Source of the DNA: an uncultured Clostridia bacterium
GTDB taxonomy: Bacteria; Bacillota; Clostridia; TANB77; CAG-508
Assembly (NCBI GenBank): GCA_948663505.1
Contig: CAPNAQ010000083.1
Coordinates: forward strand, 1 to 7,651
DNA: 7,651 bases
Direction: 5' to 3'
Shown one piece after another: positions 1-6,620 of this stretch. Numbering within the stretch: position 1 is the first letter of the stretch; every line of letters begins with the position of its first letter. Position numbers and translations under genes: made by a program. Below the pieces are notes generated by a model. That model did no database searches. It saw only the letters and a list, made by a program, of their open reading frames with translations, and was not told the origin of the DNA.

Positions 1-30
1 TATATAAAATATGAGGATATACAAGTATAA
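1..30 (+). CDS. Possible C-terminal tail of an upstream gene (partial)
   Basis: The first frame is open from base 1 and reads YIKYEDIQV before a TAA at 28-30. A strong intrinsic terminator begins 23 bases later, which is the spacing expected for the end of a gene. Nine codons in AT-rich DNA can be open by chance, so the terminator is the only real support. No function can be assigned. Confidence 0.25.
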   Translation, partial: YIKYEDIQV

Positions 31-53
31 CAAAGAAAGTATAAATAAATTAT

Positions 54-85
54 AAAGAAAGTAGAAATAATCTGCTTTCTTTTTT
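54..85 (+). terminator. Intrinsic terminator of an upstream gene
   Basis: AAAGAAAGTAGA (54-65) pairs with TCTGCTTTCTTT (71-82), giving a 12-bp stem with one G-U pair around the five-base loop AATAA. A run of T follows through base 85. The stem is AT-rich but long, and the T-run makes it a good rho-independent terminator for a gene read from the left. It also insulates the recombinase unit from upstream transcription. Confidence 0.7.
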
Positions 86-157
86 ATTGCTCAAATTAAA
101 AAATAATTAGTAATATTTTTTTAAACACATTAATATTTTTAATTGGGAGTGTATGAA

Positions 158-308
158 ATGGAAAAAGTAAAAGAAATCTATACCATAGAAGGTAAAGATT
201 ATACAGTCATTACTCGGAGTAAAAGTAAAAGCTAATAGTGAAGAAATATACAATATTTTAGTTAGATATGCACTAGAAAAGATTGATGAATATTTAGAGC
301 AAAAATAA
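158..308 (+). pseudogene. Small element-encoded protein gene, broken by a frameshift
   Basis: An ATG at 158 follows the ribosome-site-like GGGAG (145-149) by eight bases. It reads MEKVKEIYTIEGKDYTV and then stops early at TAA 233-235. From about base 216 a frame shifted by +1 continues convincingly as VKVKANSEEIYNILVRYALE and on to the TAA at 306-308. Joined near 206-219, the two halves make one protein of about 49 residues: a beta-hairpin-like start (YTIEGKDYTV) and a helical end. Small proteins of this layout often precede serine recombinases in clostridial elements, and the shape loosely recalls the TnpW family of Tn4451, but I do not recognise the family firmly. The shift may be a real mutation, a sequencing error or, less likely, programmed. 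A possible weak promoter is TTGCTC (87-92) with TAATAT (111-116). Confidence 0.55.
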
Positions 309-384
309 CAACTATATATGTGGGTTCGCCTTTTATATAAATTTTTTGTATAATCAATATAACTGTTTAACATTAGTTGTTATT
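304..384. repeat. 11-bp perfect inverted repeat flanking the LSR1 promoter
   Basis: AATAACAACTA (304-314) is matched exactly in inverse by TAGTTGTTATT (374-384), with 59 bases between the arms. The left arm overlaps the stop codon of the small broken gene; the right arm lies 15 bases before the ribosome site of the first recombinase. The spacer holds the only good -10 box of the region (TATAAT, 349-354). The loop is too long for a terminator. It could be a regulator or recombinase binding site, an invertible promoter, or chance in AT-rich DNA. Confidence 0.5.
325..354 (+). promoter_or_regulatory. Probable promoter of the recombinase operon
   Basis: A perfect TATAAT lies at 349-354, about 60 bases before the LSR1 start. 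The best -35 candidate at 18-bp spacing is TTCGCC (325-330), a poor match, so the promoter may be weak or need an activator. It sits inside the 304-384 inverted repeat, so the right arm of that repeat would be in the transcribed leader. Confidence 0.4.
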
Positions 385-415
385 CTATGATAGGAAAATA
401 AGGAGGACTACTAAT

Positions 416-1984
416 ATGCAAAATACTAAATACCATGTTGCAGGATATTTAAGGATATCAAGAGAAGATGGTGATAAAGAAGAAAGTGATAGCATAGGAA
501 GTCAAAGAAGTATTATTATTCATAAACTAGAGGAATTGGGAGAAGAATACAAGTTAGTGGATTTCTATATTGACGATGGTTATACAGGCTTAAATACAAA
601 TAGACCATCATTTCAAAGAATGATGGAAGATGTTGAAAAAGGTTATATTAATTCAATTATTACAAAAGATTTATCAAGATTATCAAGGAATAGCTTTGAG
701 GCAAATTACTATATAGAAAAGTACTTTTTAGAAAATAACATTAGATACATATCAATACTAGATAATGTAGATACTTATGCTAAAAATTCTAATAATGATA
801 TGATACAATTTAAAACTCTAATAAATGATTGGTATAGTAAAGATATATCAAAAAAAGTTAGAAGTGGAGTATGGGCAAGAAAAGAAAAAGGACTATTTTT
901 AGGCTCTCTTGCTCCCTATGGTTATATAAAAGATCCGAAAGATAAAAATCATCTTATTGTTGAACCTGAAAGAGCAAGTATCATAAAAAAAATTTTTACA
1001 ATGTATGATAATGGAATAATTTTAAGTCAAATTGCTCAAAAATTAAAAGAAGAAAAAGTTTTTTGCCCTGGATATTATGATTATGTAGGTTCACGAAGTG
1101 GAGATGCTTATAAATGGAGACCAGAAGCTATAAAAAGAATTTTGCAAAATAAGTTTTATATAGGACATACTGAATATGGTAAAAAACTAAATTTAAGTTA
1201 TAAATCTAAAAAAGTAAAATTGATACCTAGACAAGAATGGAAAATAGCTGAAAATACACATGAACCAATTATTGATAAAGAACTTTTTGATAGAGTACAA
1301 AACAAGCTAAATTTGAATAAAAAAACAAAACATAAAAAGTTTAATTGGATGTTAAATGGACTGGTGTTTTGCAAGGAATGTGGCAGTAAAATGGTATTAA
1401 AAGTTAAAAGAAATAAAAATGGAGAAATAACCAGTAAGATTATAGTATGTGTAAATTCAATGAAAAGTAAAAAAGATATAGAATGTGAAAGAAAAAGCAA
1501 ATCTATCAAAGAAGAAGTATTAAAAGATGTGGTAGTCCAAAGTATTAATAAAAAAATAAAAAGTATTATCAATAATGATAAACTTGAAGAAATAACAATG
1601 TTAGAATATAAAAATATGACAATAAGAGTATTGGATAAACAAATTGAAACGATTGAACAAAAAATAACTAAAATAGAAAGAACCATAAATTCTTTATATG
1701 AAGATTATGCAAATAGTTTAATTGAGGAAGAAGATTACAGAAGATTTTATAAAAGCAATGTTGAAAAAAGAAATATTTTAAAATCAGAAAAAAAAAGTTT
1801 ATGCAAACAAAGAGAAGAAAAGCCAACTATTACAAAAAATGAATTATTATCAATCATTTCAAAATTATCAAACATTGAAGAATGGACATCAGAAAGATTA
1901 TCTGAACTTATATATAACATAGAAATAGACAAGGAAAATAACATATATATAAATTACAGATATGATGTAATAGGTAAATTATAA
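416..1984 (+). CDS. Large serine recombinase 1 (TnpX/TndX-type site-specific recombinase)
   Basis: This 522-aa protein would integrate and excise the element through a covalent serine-DNA intermediate. The N-terminal resolvase catalytic domain (about residues 8-150) has YLRIS with the likely nucleophile Ser15 and Arg13, then SIGSQR and the arginine motif DLSRLSR (85-91). The Recombinase domain (about 165-290) opens with APYGY. A zinc ribbon follows (Cys319, Cys322, Cys345, Cys357), and a Lys/Glu-rich coiled coil lies at about 395-460. All catalytic and zinc positions I can check are intact. The ATG at 416 is chosen because AAGGAGG (400-406) precedes it by nine bases; an in-frame TTG at 377 lacks such a site. 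The TAA stop overlaps the next ATG (TAATG), so the two recombinases form one coupled unit. Whether it is an integrase, an excisionase or half of a pair cannot be read from the sequence. Confidence 0.95.
   Translation: MQNTKYHVAGYLRISREDGDKEESDSIGSQRSIIIHKLEELGEEYKLVDFYIDDGYTGLNTNRPSFQRMMEDVEKGYINSIITKDLSRLSRNSFEANYYIEKYFLENNIRYISILDNVDTYAKNSNNDMIQFKTLINDWYSKDISKKVRSGVWARKEKGLFLGSLAPYGYIKDPKDKNHLIVEPERASIIKKIFTMYDNGIILSQIAQKLKEEKVFCPGYYDYVGSRSGDAYKWRPEAIKRILQNKFYIGHTEYGKKLNLSYKSKKVKLIPRQEWKIAENTHEPIIDKELFDRVQNKLNLNKKTKHKKFNWMLNGLVFCKECGSKMVLKVKRNKNGEITSKIIVCVNSMKSKKDIECERKSKSIKEEVLKDVVVQSINKKIKSIINNDKLEEITMLEYKNMTIRVLDKQIETIEQKITKIERTINSLYEDYANSLIEEEDYRRFYKSNVEKRNILKSEKKSLCKQREEKPTITKNELLSIISKLSNIEEWTSERLSELIYNIEIDKENNIYINYRYDVIGKL
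1250..1290 (+). repeat. Near-identical segment shared by the two recombinase genes (copy 1; copy 2 at 2788-2828)
   Basis: Forty-one bases differ from 2788-2828 at only three positions, and the central 21 bases from 1259 are identical. Both encode ENTHEPIIDKELF in the Recombinase domain, a motif common in TnpX-type proteins. The rest of the two genes has diverged far more, so this is either strong constraint or local gene conversion. Confidence 0.6.
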
Positions 1985-3501
1985 TGAAAGATTATAAAGC
2001 TGGAATCTATTTAAGATTATCAAAAGAAGATAATAACCCTAATAATAGTATAGATGCACAAAGAGAGATAACATTAAATTATGCAAGAAAAAATAATTTT
2101 GATGTTATAAAAGAATACATAGACAATGGGTGGTCAGGAATACTAGAGTCAAGACCACTATTTAATGAAATGATTATTGATATTTTACATAAAAAAATAA
2201 ATATGCTAATAGTAAAAGACCTATCAAGATTAACTAGAGATAAAAATAAAACAGGATATTATACAGAGATATTTTTTCCTGATAATGACATAAGGTTCAT
2301 TTCAGTAAATGATTATATAGATAGTGGAGAAAGATATGAAATTGATGATACTATCATGTTAAGAGGCATTGTCAATCAATCCTATTTAGCAGATGTTTCT
2401 AAAAAGATAAAATCTGTAATTGATAATATGAAGAAACAAGGAATGTATGTTCAATGTAAAGCTCCTTATGGCTATAAAAAAAGTAAGACAGAAAAACATA
2501 AACTAGTGATAGATGAAGGGGTCGCTAATAACGTAAGATTAATATTTAAAATGTATTCAGAAGGGATGTCGCAAGGGAAAATTGCAAAAGAACTAACTAT
2601 GAGAGAAATTGATACACCTAAAAAATATAAAGGTCAAAAAGTACCTATAAATGAATGGAGAAATGATAGTATTGGTAGAATTTTAAAAGATCCAACTTAT
2701 ACAGGAGCATTAATCATAAATAAGTATAAAACAGATTATTTAACAAAAAAAACAATAAAAACAAAAAGTGAAAATTGGAAAGTAATTGAGAATACTCATG
2801 AACCAATTATTGATAAGGAACTTTTTGAAAAAGTACAGGAAATTTTGAAAGAAAATTTTCATAAACCAAAAAGAAAATATGAATATTTACTAAAAGATCT
2901 TGTATATTGTGGGTATTGTGGAGCTAGAATGCAATATAAAAGTCGTAGAAGGACCAAAAATCATAATAAGATAATAACAGATAACGAAGAAACTTGGTAT
3001 TATAAATGCAGAATGTTATATAAATTTCCTAGCATTTGTGATAAAGGTTATACAATAAAAGAAAAAGTTTTGAATAATATTGTGATCCATTCATTAAATA
3101 AAAAATTAAAAGAAATACCATTAGAAAAGGAATCTTATAAAATTAAGGAAGCGTATAAAAAAGAAAATATAAAATACAATTCATTATTAAAAGCTAAAAG
3201 TTCAAAGCGAAAAATAGAAAATGATATTAAGGTATTATATGATAAGAAATTAAATGAAGATATTTCATTAGAACAATTTAAAGTCCAATATAAAATGTTA
3301 AAGGATAAGGAAAAGGATATATTAAATAAAATAAAACAACTTGAAGAGGAAAACAAAAATATAATATCAAATGAAAATATATTTAAAATAATAGAAGAAT
3401 TTAAAACTGCAGAAAATTTTAATAATGAAGTGATGAAAAAATTAATAAACAAAATTGAAGTTTTTGAAGATAGAAAAGTAAATATTATCTTCAATTTTTA
3501 A
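1984..3501 (+). CDS. Large serine recombinase 2 (TnpX/TndX-type site-specific recombinase)
   Basis: This 505-aa protein is a divergent paralogue of the recombinase before it. Its resolvase domain (about 4-145) has YLRLS with the likely nucleophile Ser13 and Arg11, SIDAQR, and DLSRLTR (79-85). The Recombinase domain starts at APYGY (160-164). The zinc ribbon uses Cys309, Cys312, Cys342 and Cys352, and a coiled coil runs through about 385-465. All key residues are present, so it looks active. Its ATG shares one base with the stop of LSR1 and has only a weak ribosome site (AGGT, 1973-1976), so it is probably translated by coupling. It ends 29 bases before the inferred element end, with no terminator between, so its transcript could run into the cwlD remnant. 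Paired recombinases are known to act together in the staphylococcal ccrAB system; a similar division of labour here is only an inference. Confidence 0.95.
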   Translation: MKDYKAGIYLRLSKEDNNPNNSIDAQREITLNYARKNNFDVIKEYIDNGWSGILESRPLFNEMIIDILHKKINMLIVKDLSRLTRDKNKTGYYTEIFFPDNDIRFISVNDYIDSGERYEIDDTIMLRGIVNQSYLADVSKKIKSVIDNMKKQGMYVQCKAPYGYKKSKTEKHKLVIDEGVANNVRLIFKMYSEGMSQGKIAKELTMREIDTPKKYKGQKVPINEWRNDSIGRILKDPTYTGALIINKYKTDYLTKKTIKTKSENWKVIENTHEPIIDKELFEKVQEILKENFHKPKRKYEYLLKDLVYCGYCGARMQYKSRRRTKNHNKIITDNEETWYYKCRMLYKFPSICDKGYTIKEKVLNNIVIHSLNKKLKEIPLEKESYKIKEAYKKENIKYNSLLKAKSSKRKIENDIKVLYDKKLNEDISLEQFKVQYKMLKDKEKDILNKIKQLEEENKNIISNENIFKIIEEFKTAENFNNEVMKKLINKIEVFEDRKVNIIFNF

Positions 3502-3508
3502 AAATAGT

Positions 3509-3552
3509 TTTGAGGGTTAATAAAAAATGACTACCAGATGAAGGTGCTCAAA
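3509..3552. other. Inferred right attachment junction of the element with cwlD (attR-like)
   Basis: The element sequence ends at about 3530 and amidase codons start with CTA at 3531. GA occupies 3529-3530, agreeing both with the GA crossover dinucleotide of TnpX/TndX enzymes and with a GGA glycine codon completing the amidase motif GHG before LPD. TTTGAG (3509-3514) and CTCAAA (3547-3552) form a 6-bp dyad whose centre falls between 3530 and 3531, within one base of the proposed core. Large serine recombinase sites of about 40-50 bp with imperfect dyads are the family norm. The exact crossover is an inference because the left junction is not in the window. Confidence 0.55.
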
Positions 3553-4097
3553 GTAGAAATGGAACGACAGAAGCAGAAACTAATTTAAAAATTACTTTAA
3601 AAGTTCAAAGTTTATTAGAACAAAGTGGATGTACAGTTATTTTAACACGTTCTGATGAAAAAGCAATTTATGATTTAGATAAACAAACTTTAAAAGAAAA
3701 GAAGATATCAGATATTAGAAATAGAGTAAAAATAGGGAATAGCTCTAGTGCTGATATTTTTGTGAGTATACATCTAAATAAAATACCTCAACAGCAATAT
3801 TGGGGATGGCAATGTTTTTATAATGGAACAAATGAGAATAGTATGAATTTAGCAAAGATTCTTCAATCAAGTTTAAATGAAGCTATTCAAAAGGAAAATA
3901 AGAGAATTGCTATGAAATTAGATACAGTATATATAATGAAACATGTTGAGATTCCTATTTCTATTGTTGAATGTGGTTTTTTATCAAATGTTGAGGAAGA
4001 AAAATTATTGTTAGATGATGAATATCAAAATAAATTGGCGTGGGGAATTTATAATGGAATTATGGAATATTTTAATAATCAAGCAAATAGTAAGTAA
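3531..4097 (+). pseudogene. cwlD: CwlD-type N-acetylmuramoyl-L-alanine amidase, 5'-truncated by element insertion
   Basis: These 188 codons cover the Amidase_3 domain of a CwlD-like enzyme, which cleaves the amide bond between N-acetylmuramic acid and the peptide during spore-cortex synthesis. Seen, numbering from Leu1 at 3531: LPDEGA, the Glu14 zinc ligand in GTTEAE, DIRNRVKIGN, the SIHLN motif with ligand His81, and the catalytic Glu147 in VECGFLSN. CwlD proteins are about 230-240 residues, so roughly 45 are absent: the start, the membrane anchor or signal, and the DAGHG motif with the first ligand His. An in-frame TGA lies directly upstream, and no in-frame start precedes GTG 3762, which is deep in the domain. 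The fragment cannot be active as it stands. It has no internal stop or frameshift, which suggests a recent insertion or a gene that excision restores. Confidence 0.9.
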
Positions 4098-4172
4098 TAT
4101 AAGTTTAATATTTTTAAAATAATTACCAAGGGATCTTAAAAATGCAAACAAATTAGGCCATTTGGTCGATCT

Positions 4173-4208
4173 AAAGGAGCATAAATTTAAATATGCTTCT
4201 TTTATTTT
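4173..4208 (+). terminator. Intrinsic terminator after cwlD
   Basis: AAAGGAGCATA (4173-4183) pairs with TATGCTTCTTT (4192-4202) in an 11-bp stem with one G-U pair and an eight-base loop, followed by TATTTT. It lies 76 bases after the amidase stop and closes that transcription unit. The rest of the 350-base gap before the next gene shows only a weak GGCC/GGTC hairpin at 4156-4167, the short palindrome AGAATTCT at 4287-4294, and the promoter at 4380-4408. Confidence 0.7.
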
Positions 4209-4379
4209 ATTATAGTAAAGTTATATAAATATTTATATGCAATTTTACATATATAAAATTTTCACGCCACAAATGCGAAGTATGAGAGAATTCTAAAAGA
4301 TGAAGTTTTTTTAATTAAGCCATTTTGTTTCTAGATTTTACATAAAAATACAAAAAAAGTAAAAAGTATACATAAGACC

Positions 4380-4408
4380 TTGCAAAATATAAAATTATTT
4401 GTTATAAT
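4380..4408 (+). promoter_or_regulatory. Sigma-A-like promoter of the 696-aa gene
   Basis: TTGCAA (4380-4385) is separated by exactly 17 bases from a perfect TATAAT (4403-4408). Transcription would begin near 4415, about 33 bases before the start codon, giving a short leader that carries the AAGGAG ribosome site at 4431-4436. This is the best housekeeping promoter in the window. Confidence 0.7.
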
Positions 4409-4447
4409 ATAAAAGATAGTATATATTAAAAAGGAGAGTAGAATATT

Positions 4448-6538
4448 ATGGAATATAATAAAAATGTAAATATTTCTATTTTAGATGATGGTACAATAGA
4501 AATAAAACTTATTAAGCAAACAATTAAAGTAACTTATAGTGAATTAGAAGATATGGCAAAAGAGAATGGTTATTTTAAAGATATTGCTATTGATATGGTA
4601 GCTGGAGAAGAAAAGGAATATATATATGAAGCAAAATATTTATTGAGCGAAGTTAAATTACTGCTAAATTATTATCCAGATCTTGCTTCATTAAGGGTAA
4701 CAAGTAGTAAGATATTTGCAATTAATGGAGATGGTGACATAGAGGCAAGAATAAAATTAAGAGATAATAATGTTGGAGAATATTATGATCCAAATTCTAT
4801 TCGTAAACTTAGTGATCCTAAAGAAGAAGTTTATAGAATAATAGAAGATGAAGAAATTTATTTTGCACAATTTGGAAATATAAAACAGATAGCTAAAAAG
4901 CTATCTAGAAATATGCCACTTGCACCATATTATGCATTATGTGAAAAAGACAAGTTAAATGAAACACAGGATAGATTAGAATATATATCATTGTTTTTAA
5001 ATGAACCAAGACAAAGAAACAAAGGTGAAACAAGAAAAGCATATAAGGAAAATATTTTAGCTGAAAAAATGATGGTATTAGAAAGCTTAGGAATAAAAGA
5101 TATTGAGTATAATTTTGGTAGAAAAAATAAATATACAAGAACAGTATTAAAAGATGCTTTGAAAGCAAGAAAAAATTTATATGCAGAAATAATAGGTATG
5201 CCATTAATAAGAGAAAGTATTAAGAGAGCTGATAATGCAAAAAATATAAAATTCTTATATGCTCAAGTAGAAGCAATAGAACAAGATTTTAATAATTTTG
5301 AAGAACAAGCAAATGTAAATGAGAAACCGAGATTAGAAAAAGAAAATAATAATATAAAAAATGATGTTTCAGTTAATGATGGTGAGGGACTTACAAACGA
5401 AGAATACAAGTTGCTGTTTGAAGAAGATAACAACAAGAAGAAAAAAATCTCATTAAGTAAGACAATTGAAGCAACTAAAAAATTAGGTAACAAGGTTGTA
5501 GAAGTTTTAAATAAGGGAGTTAAAAAAGCAGAAAATATTTATTGGGATATGAGAGTGGATATGGTAACAAGCAGCACAAGAAGAAAAGGAAAAAGAAAAG
5601 AGAAGAAAGAAATAAAAGAAAAAAGAAGGGATAGATTAAATACAAAAATAAAAAAACATACTGGAATAAATTTCAAAGCAATAGGTGAACAATGTACACA
5701 TATGAAAGAATTAATAAAAGAAAGTAAAGCTGGTAATTTAAAAGATAAAATTTCTGAGAAATATAAAAATAATAAAAAGAAAATTTTGGGGGTTGCAATA
5801 GGTGTAGCTGCATTTGCAATTGCTTTTACAGGAATCTCTAATCATGTTGTGCAAAGTCAATCAGTAGGAAACACACAACAAACACAGCAAACACAACTTA
5901 AAGCAAATACATTTGATAATATAGAAAGTAATATATTAGGTAATATAAATATGGATAAGCTTTCTATAAATGAGCAAGGGGGACAAGAAACACTTAAACA
6001 AGAGAATGTTGAAGAAGATAAAGATATTGACTTTGAAGATGCAATGATAGATATTTTTGATTTTGGTATTGGTTCAGAATTTAATATGGATGAAGGAGAA
6101 ATAAATACTCAAGCAAATGGAAATGGAACAATAGGAAATTATAAGCATGCAAAAGAAGATCATTCAAAAGACATAGAATGCAAAATTGCAGGAATTGCAG
6201 TTATAGCAGAAGATGGTAGTTTAAAAGGAATATTTGAAGAAGAAGAAACATTAAAGGATATAGAAAACTTATATCCAGATGAACAAATATCAATTCTTTC
6301 AGCAAAAAAAGATGGAAGTATTATAGGTTGGGATGCTAAAAATTATGATAAAATAATTGATAGAATGATAAATGGAAAAGTACATAATTTAAAGAAATAT
6401 CTTAATGCACAGGAAATACAAGCTTTAATAGAAGCAAAGGAAACAGGTAAAATTAATTTAGATGTTGTAAAAAAATTACAACAAATTATTGACGAACAAC
6501 AACAAGGAATTGATATCGATGATGATTTCGAAATATAA
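4448..6538 (+). CDS. Unrecognised 696-aa single-pass membrane protein
   Basis: I do not recognise the family. The N-terminal part (1-285) looks folded: beta-rich stretches at about 5-30 and 80-105 (IFAINGDGDIEARIKL), then helical, charged sequence to about 285. A polar, Asn/Glu/Lys-rich linker spans 285-335. A very basic segment follows at 377-404, then one hydrophobic segment at about 446-462 (ILGVAIGVAAFAIAF), preceded by KNNKKK. By the positive-inside rule the first 445 residues should be cytoplasmic and the last 230 outside. The outer part starts with a Gln/Thr-rich stretch (470-485), is acidic at 520-555, and ends in a predicted amphipathic helix (650-683) and DDDFEI. There is no N-terminal signal peptide. 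Nucleotides 5578-5631 are almost all purine because of the Lys/Arg/Glu codons. The start follows AAGGAG (4431-4436) by 11 bases. It has its own promoter and lies between cwlD and a deacetylase, so an envelope role is possible but unproven. Confidence 0.85.
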   Translation: MEYNKNVNISILDDGTIEIKLIKQTIKVTYSELEDMAKENGYFKDIAIDMVAGEEKEYIYEAKYLLSEVKLLLNYYPDLASLRVTSSKIFAINGDGDIEARIKLRDNNVGEYYDPNSIRKLSDPKEEVYRIIEDEEIYFAQFGNIKQIAKKLSRNMPLAPYYALCEKDKLNETQDRLEYISLFLNEPRQRNKGETRKAYKENILAEKMMVLESLGIKDIEYNFGRKNKYTRTVLKDALKARKNLYAEIIGMPLIRESIKRADNAKNIKFLYAQVEAIEQDFNNFEEQANVNEKPRLEKENNNIKNDVSVNDGEGLTNEEYKLLFEEDNNKKKKISLSKTIEATKKLGNKVVEVLNKGVKKAENIYWDMRVDMVTSSTRRKGKRKEKKEIKEKRRDRLNTKIKKHTGINFKAIGEQCTHMKELIKESKAGNLKDKISEKYKNNKKKILGVAIGVAAFAIAFTGISNHVVQSQSVGNTQQTQQTQLKANTFDNIESNILGNINMDKLSINEQGGQETLKQENVEEDKDIDFEDAMIDIFDFGIGSEFNMDEGEINTQANGNGTIGNYKHAKEDHSKDIECKIAGIAVIAEDGSLKGIFEEEETLKDIENLYPDEQISILSAKKDGSIIGWDAKNYDKIIDRMINGKVHNLKKYLNAQEIQALIEAKETGKINLDVVKKLQQIIDEQQQGIDIDDDFEI

Positions 6539-6546
6539 TTTATGTA

Positions 6547-6569
6547 TAGAAAATTCAAAGAATTTCCTA
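6547..6569 (+). promoter_or_regulatory. Small AT-rich hairpin after the 696-aa gene
   Basis: TAG-a-AAATTC (6547-6556) pairs with GAATTT-c-CTA (6560-6569) across a three-base loop, with one internal mismatch. It starts eight bases after the stop codon and has no T-run, so it is not a terminator on its own. It overlaps a TATAAT (6568-6573) that could be a weak -10 box for the deacetylase. Confidence 0.3.
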
Positions 6570-6583
6570 TAATATGAATATAT

Positions 6584-6620
6584 AAAACCACTTAAACATA
6601 TAAATATGTTAGGTGGTTTT
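6584..6620 (+). terminator. Strong hairpin covering the deacetylase start; terminator or translation-control element
   Basis: AAAACCACTT-a-AACATA (6584-6600) pairs with TATGTT-AGGTGGTTTT (6605-6620), giving 16 base pairs with one bulged A and one G-U pair, a TAAA loop, and ATGTTTTTT just after. This is the shape of an intrinsic terminator for the 696-aa gene. However, the 3' arm contains the AGGTGG ribosome site (6611-6616) and one possible ATG (6606), and the better ATG (6621) directly follows it. The structure would therefore both limit read-through and hide the deacetylase start on any transcript beginning upstream. Confidence 0.6.

Larger units (their letters stand above)
1..3530. mobile_element. 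Right end of an integrative element carrying tandem large serine recombinases, inserted in a cwlD-like gene
   Basis: The segment from the window edge to the GA at 3529-3530 is read as the right terminus of an integrated element. Seen: two adjacent large serine recombinase genes end 29 bases before a CwlD amidase reading frame that starts in mid-domain, with an in-frame TGA (3528-3530) directly before its first recognisable codon. Known: recombinase genes of Tn4451/Tn5397-type and many clostridial integrative elements sit at one end of the element, and TnpX/TndX recombine at a GA dinucleotide. Inferred: the left end, with the first part of cwlD, lies upstream of this window together with any cargo. 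No sequence encoding the DAGHG half of the amidase is visible in the first 415 bases. The element's size and whether it is conjugative cannot be judged here. Confidence 0.7.

Noticed and set aside
107..373. 88-codon open frame on the minus strand
   Set aside because: It is Phe/Tyr/Ser-rich low-complexity sequence opposite the small broken gene and the promoter, with no clear ribosome site. It looks like a chance frame in AT-rich DNA.
405..413. GGACTACTA at the LSR1 ribosome site resembles the predicted GGACTACCA target in cwlD
   Set aside because: The likeness is only eight of nine bases and is explained by the common AGGAGG sequence; there is no sign of an attachment site here.
377..415. 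Upstream TTG start for LSR1 adding 13 residues
   Set aside because: The extension would translate the ribosome site itself, and the ATG at 416 has an ideal AAGGAGG nine bases upstream.
1198..1686. 162-codon minus-strand frame inside LSR1
   Set aside because: A Leu/Ile/Phe/Ser-rich shadow of the Lys/Glu-rich coding strand; the forward gene is well supported by catalytic motifs.
3762..4097. A functional 111-aa protein starting at GTG 3762
   Set aside because: The amidase homology continues in frame back to 3531, and GTG 3762 lies just before the SIHLN motif, so this is only the tail of a broken domain.
5578..5631. Polypurine tract of 54 bases with a single T
   Set aside because: Fully explained by Lys, Arg and Glu codons of the basic juxtamembrane segment.
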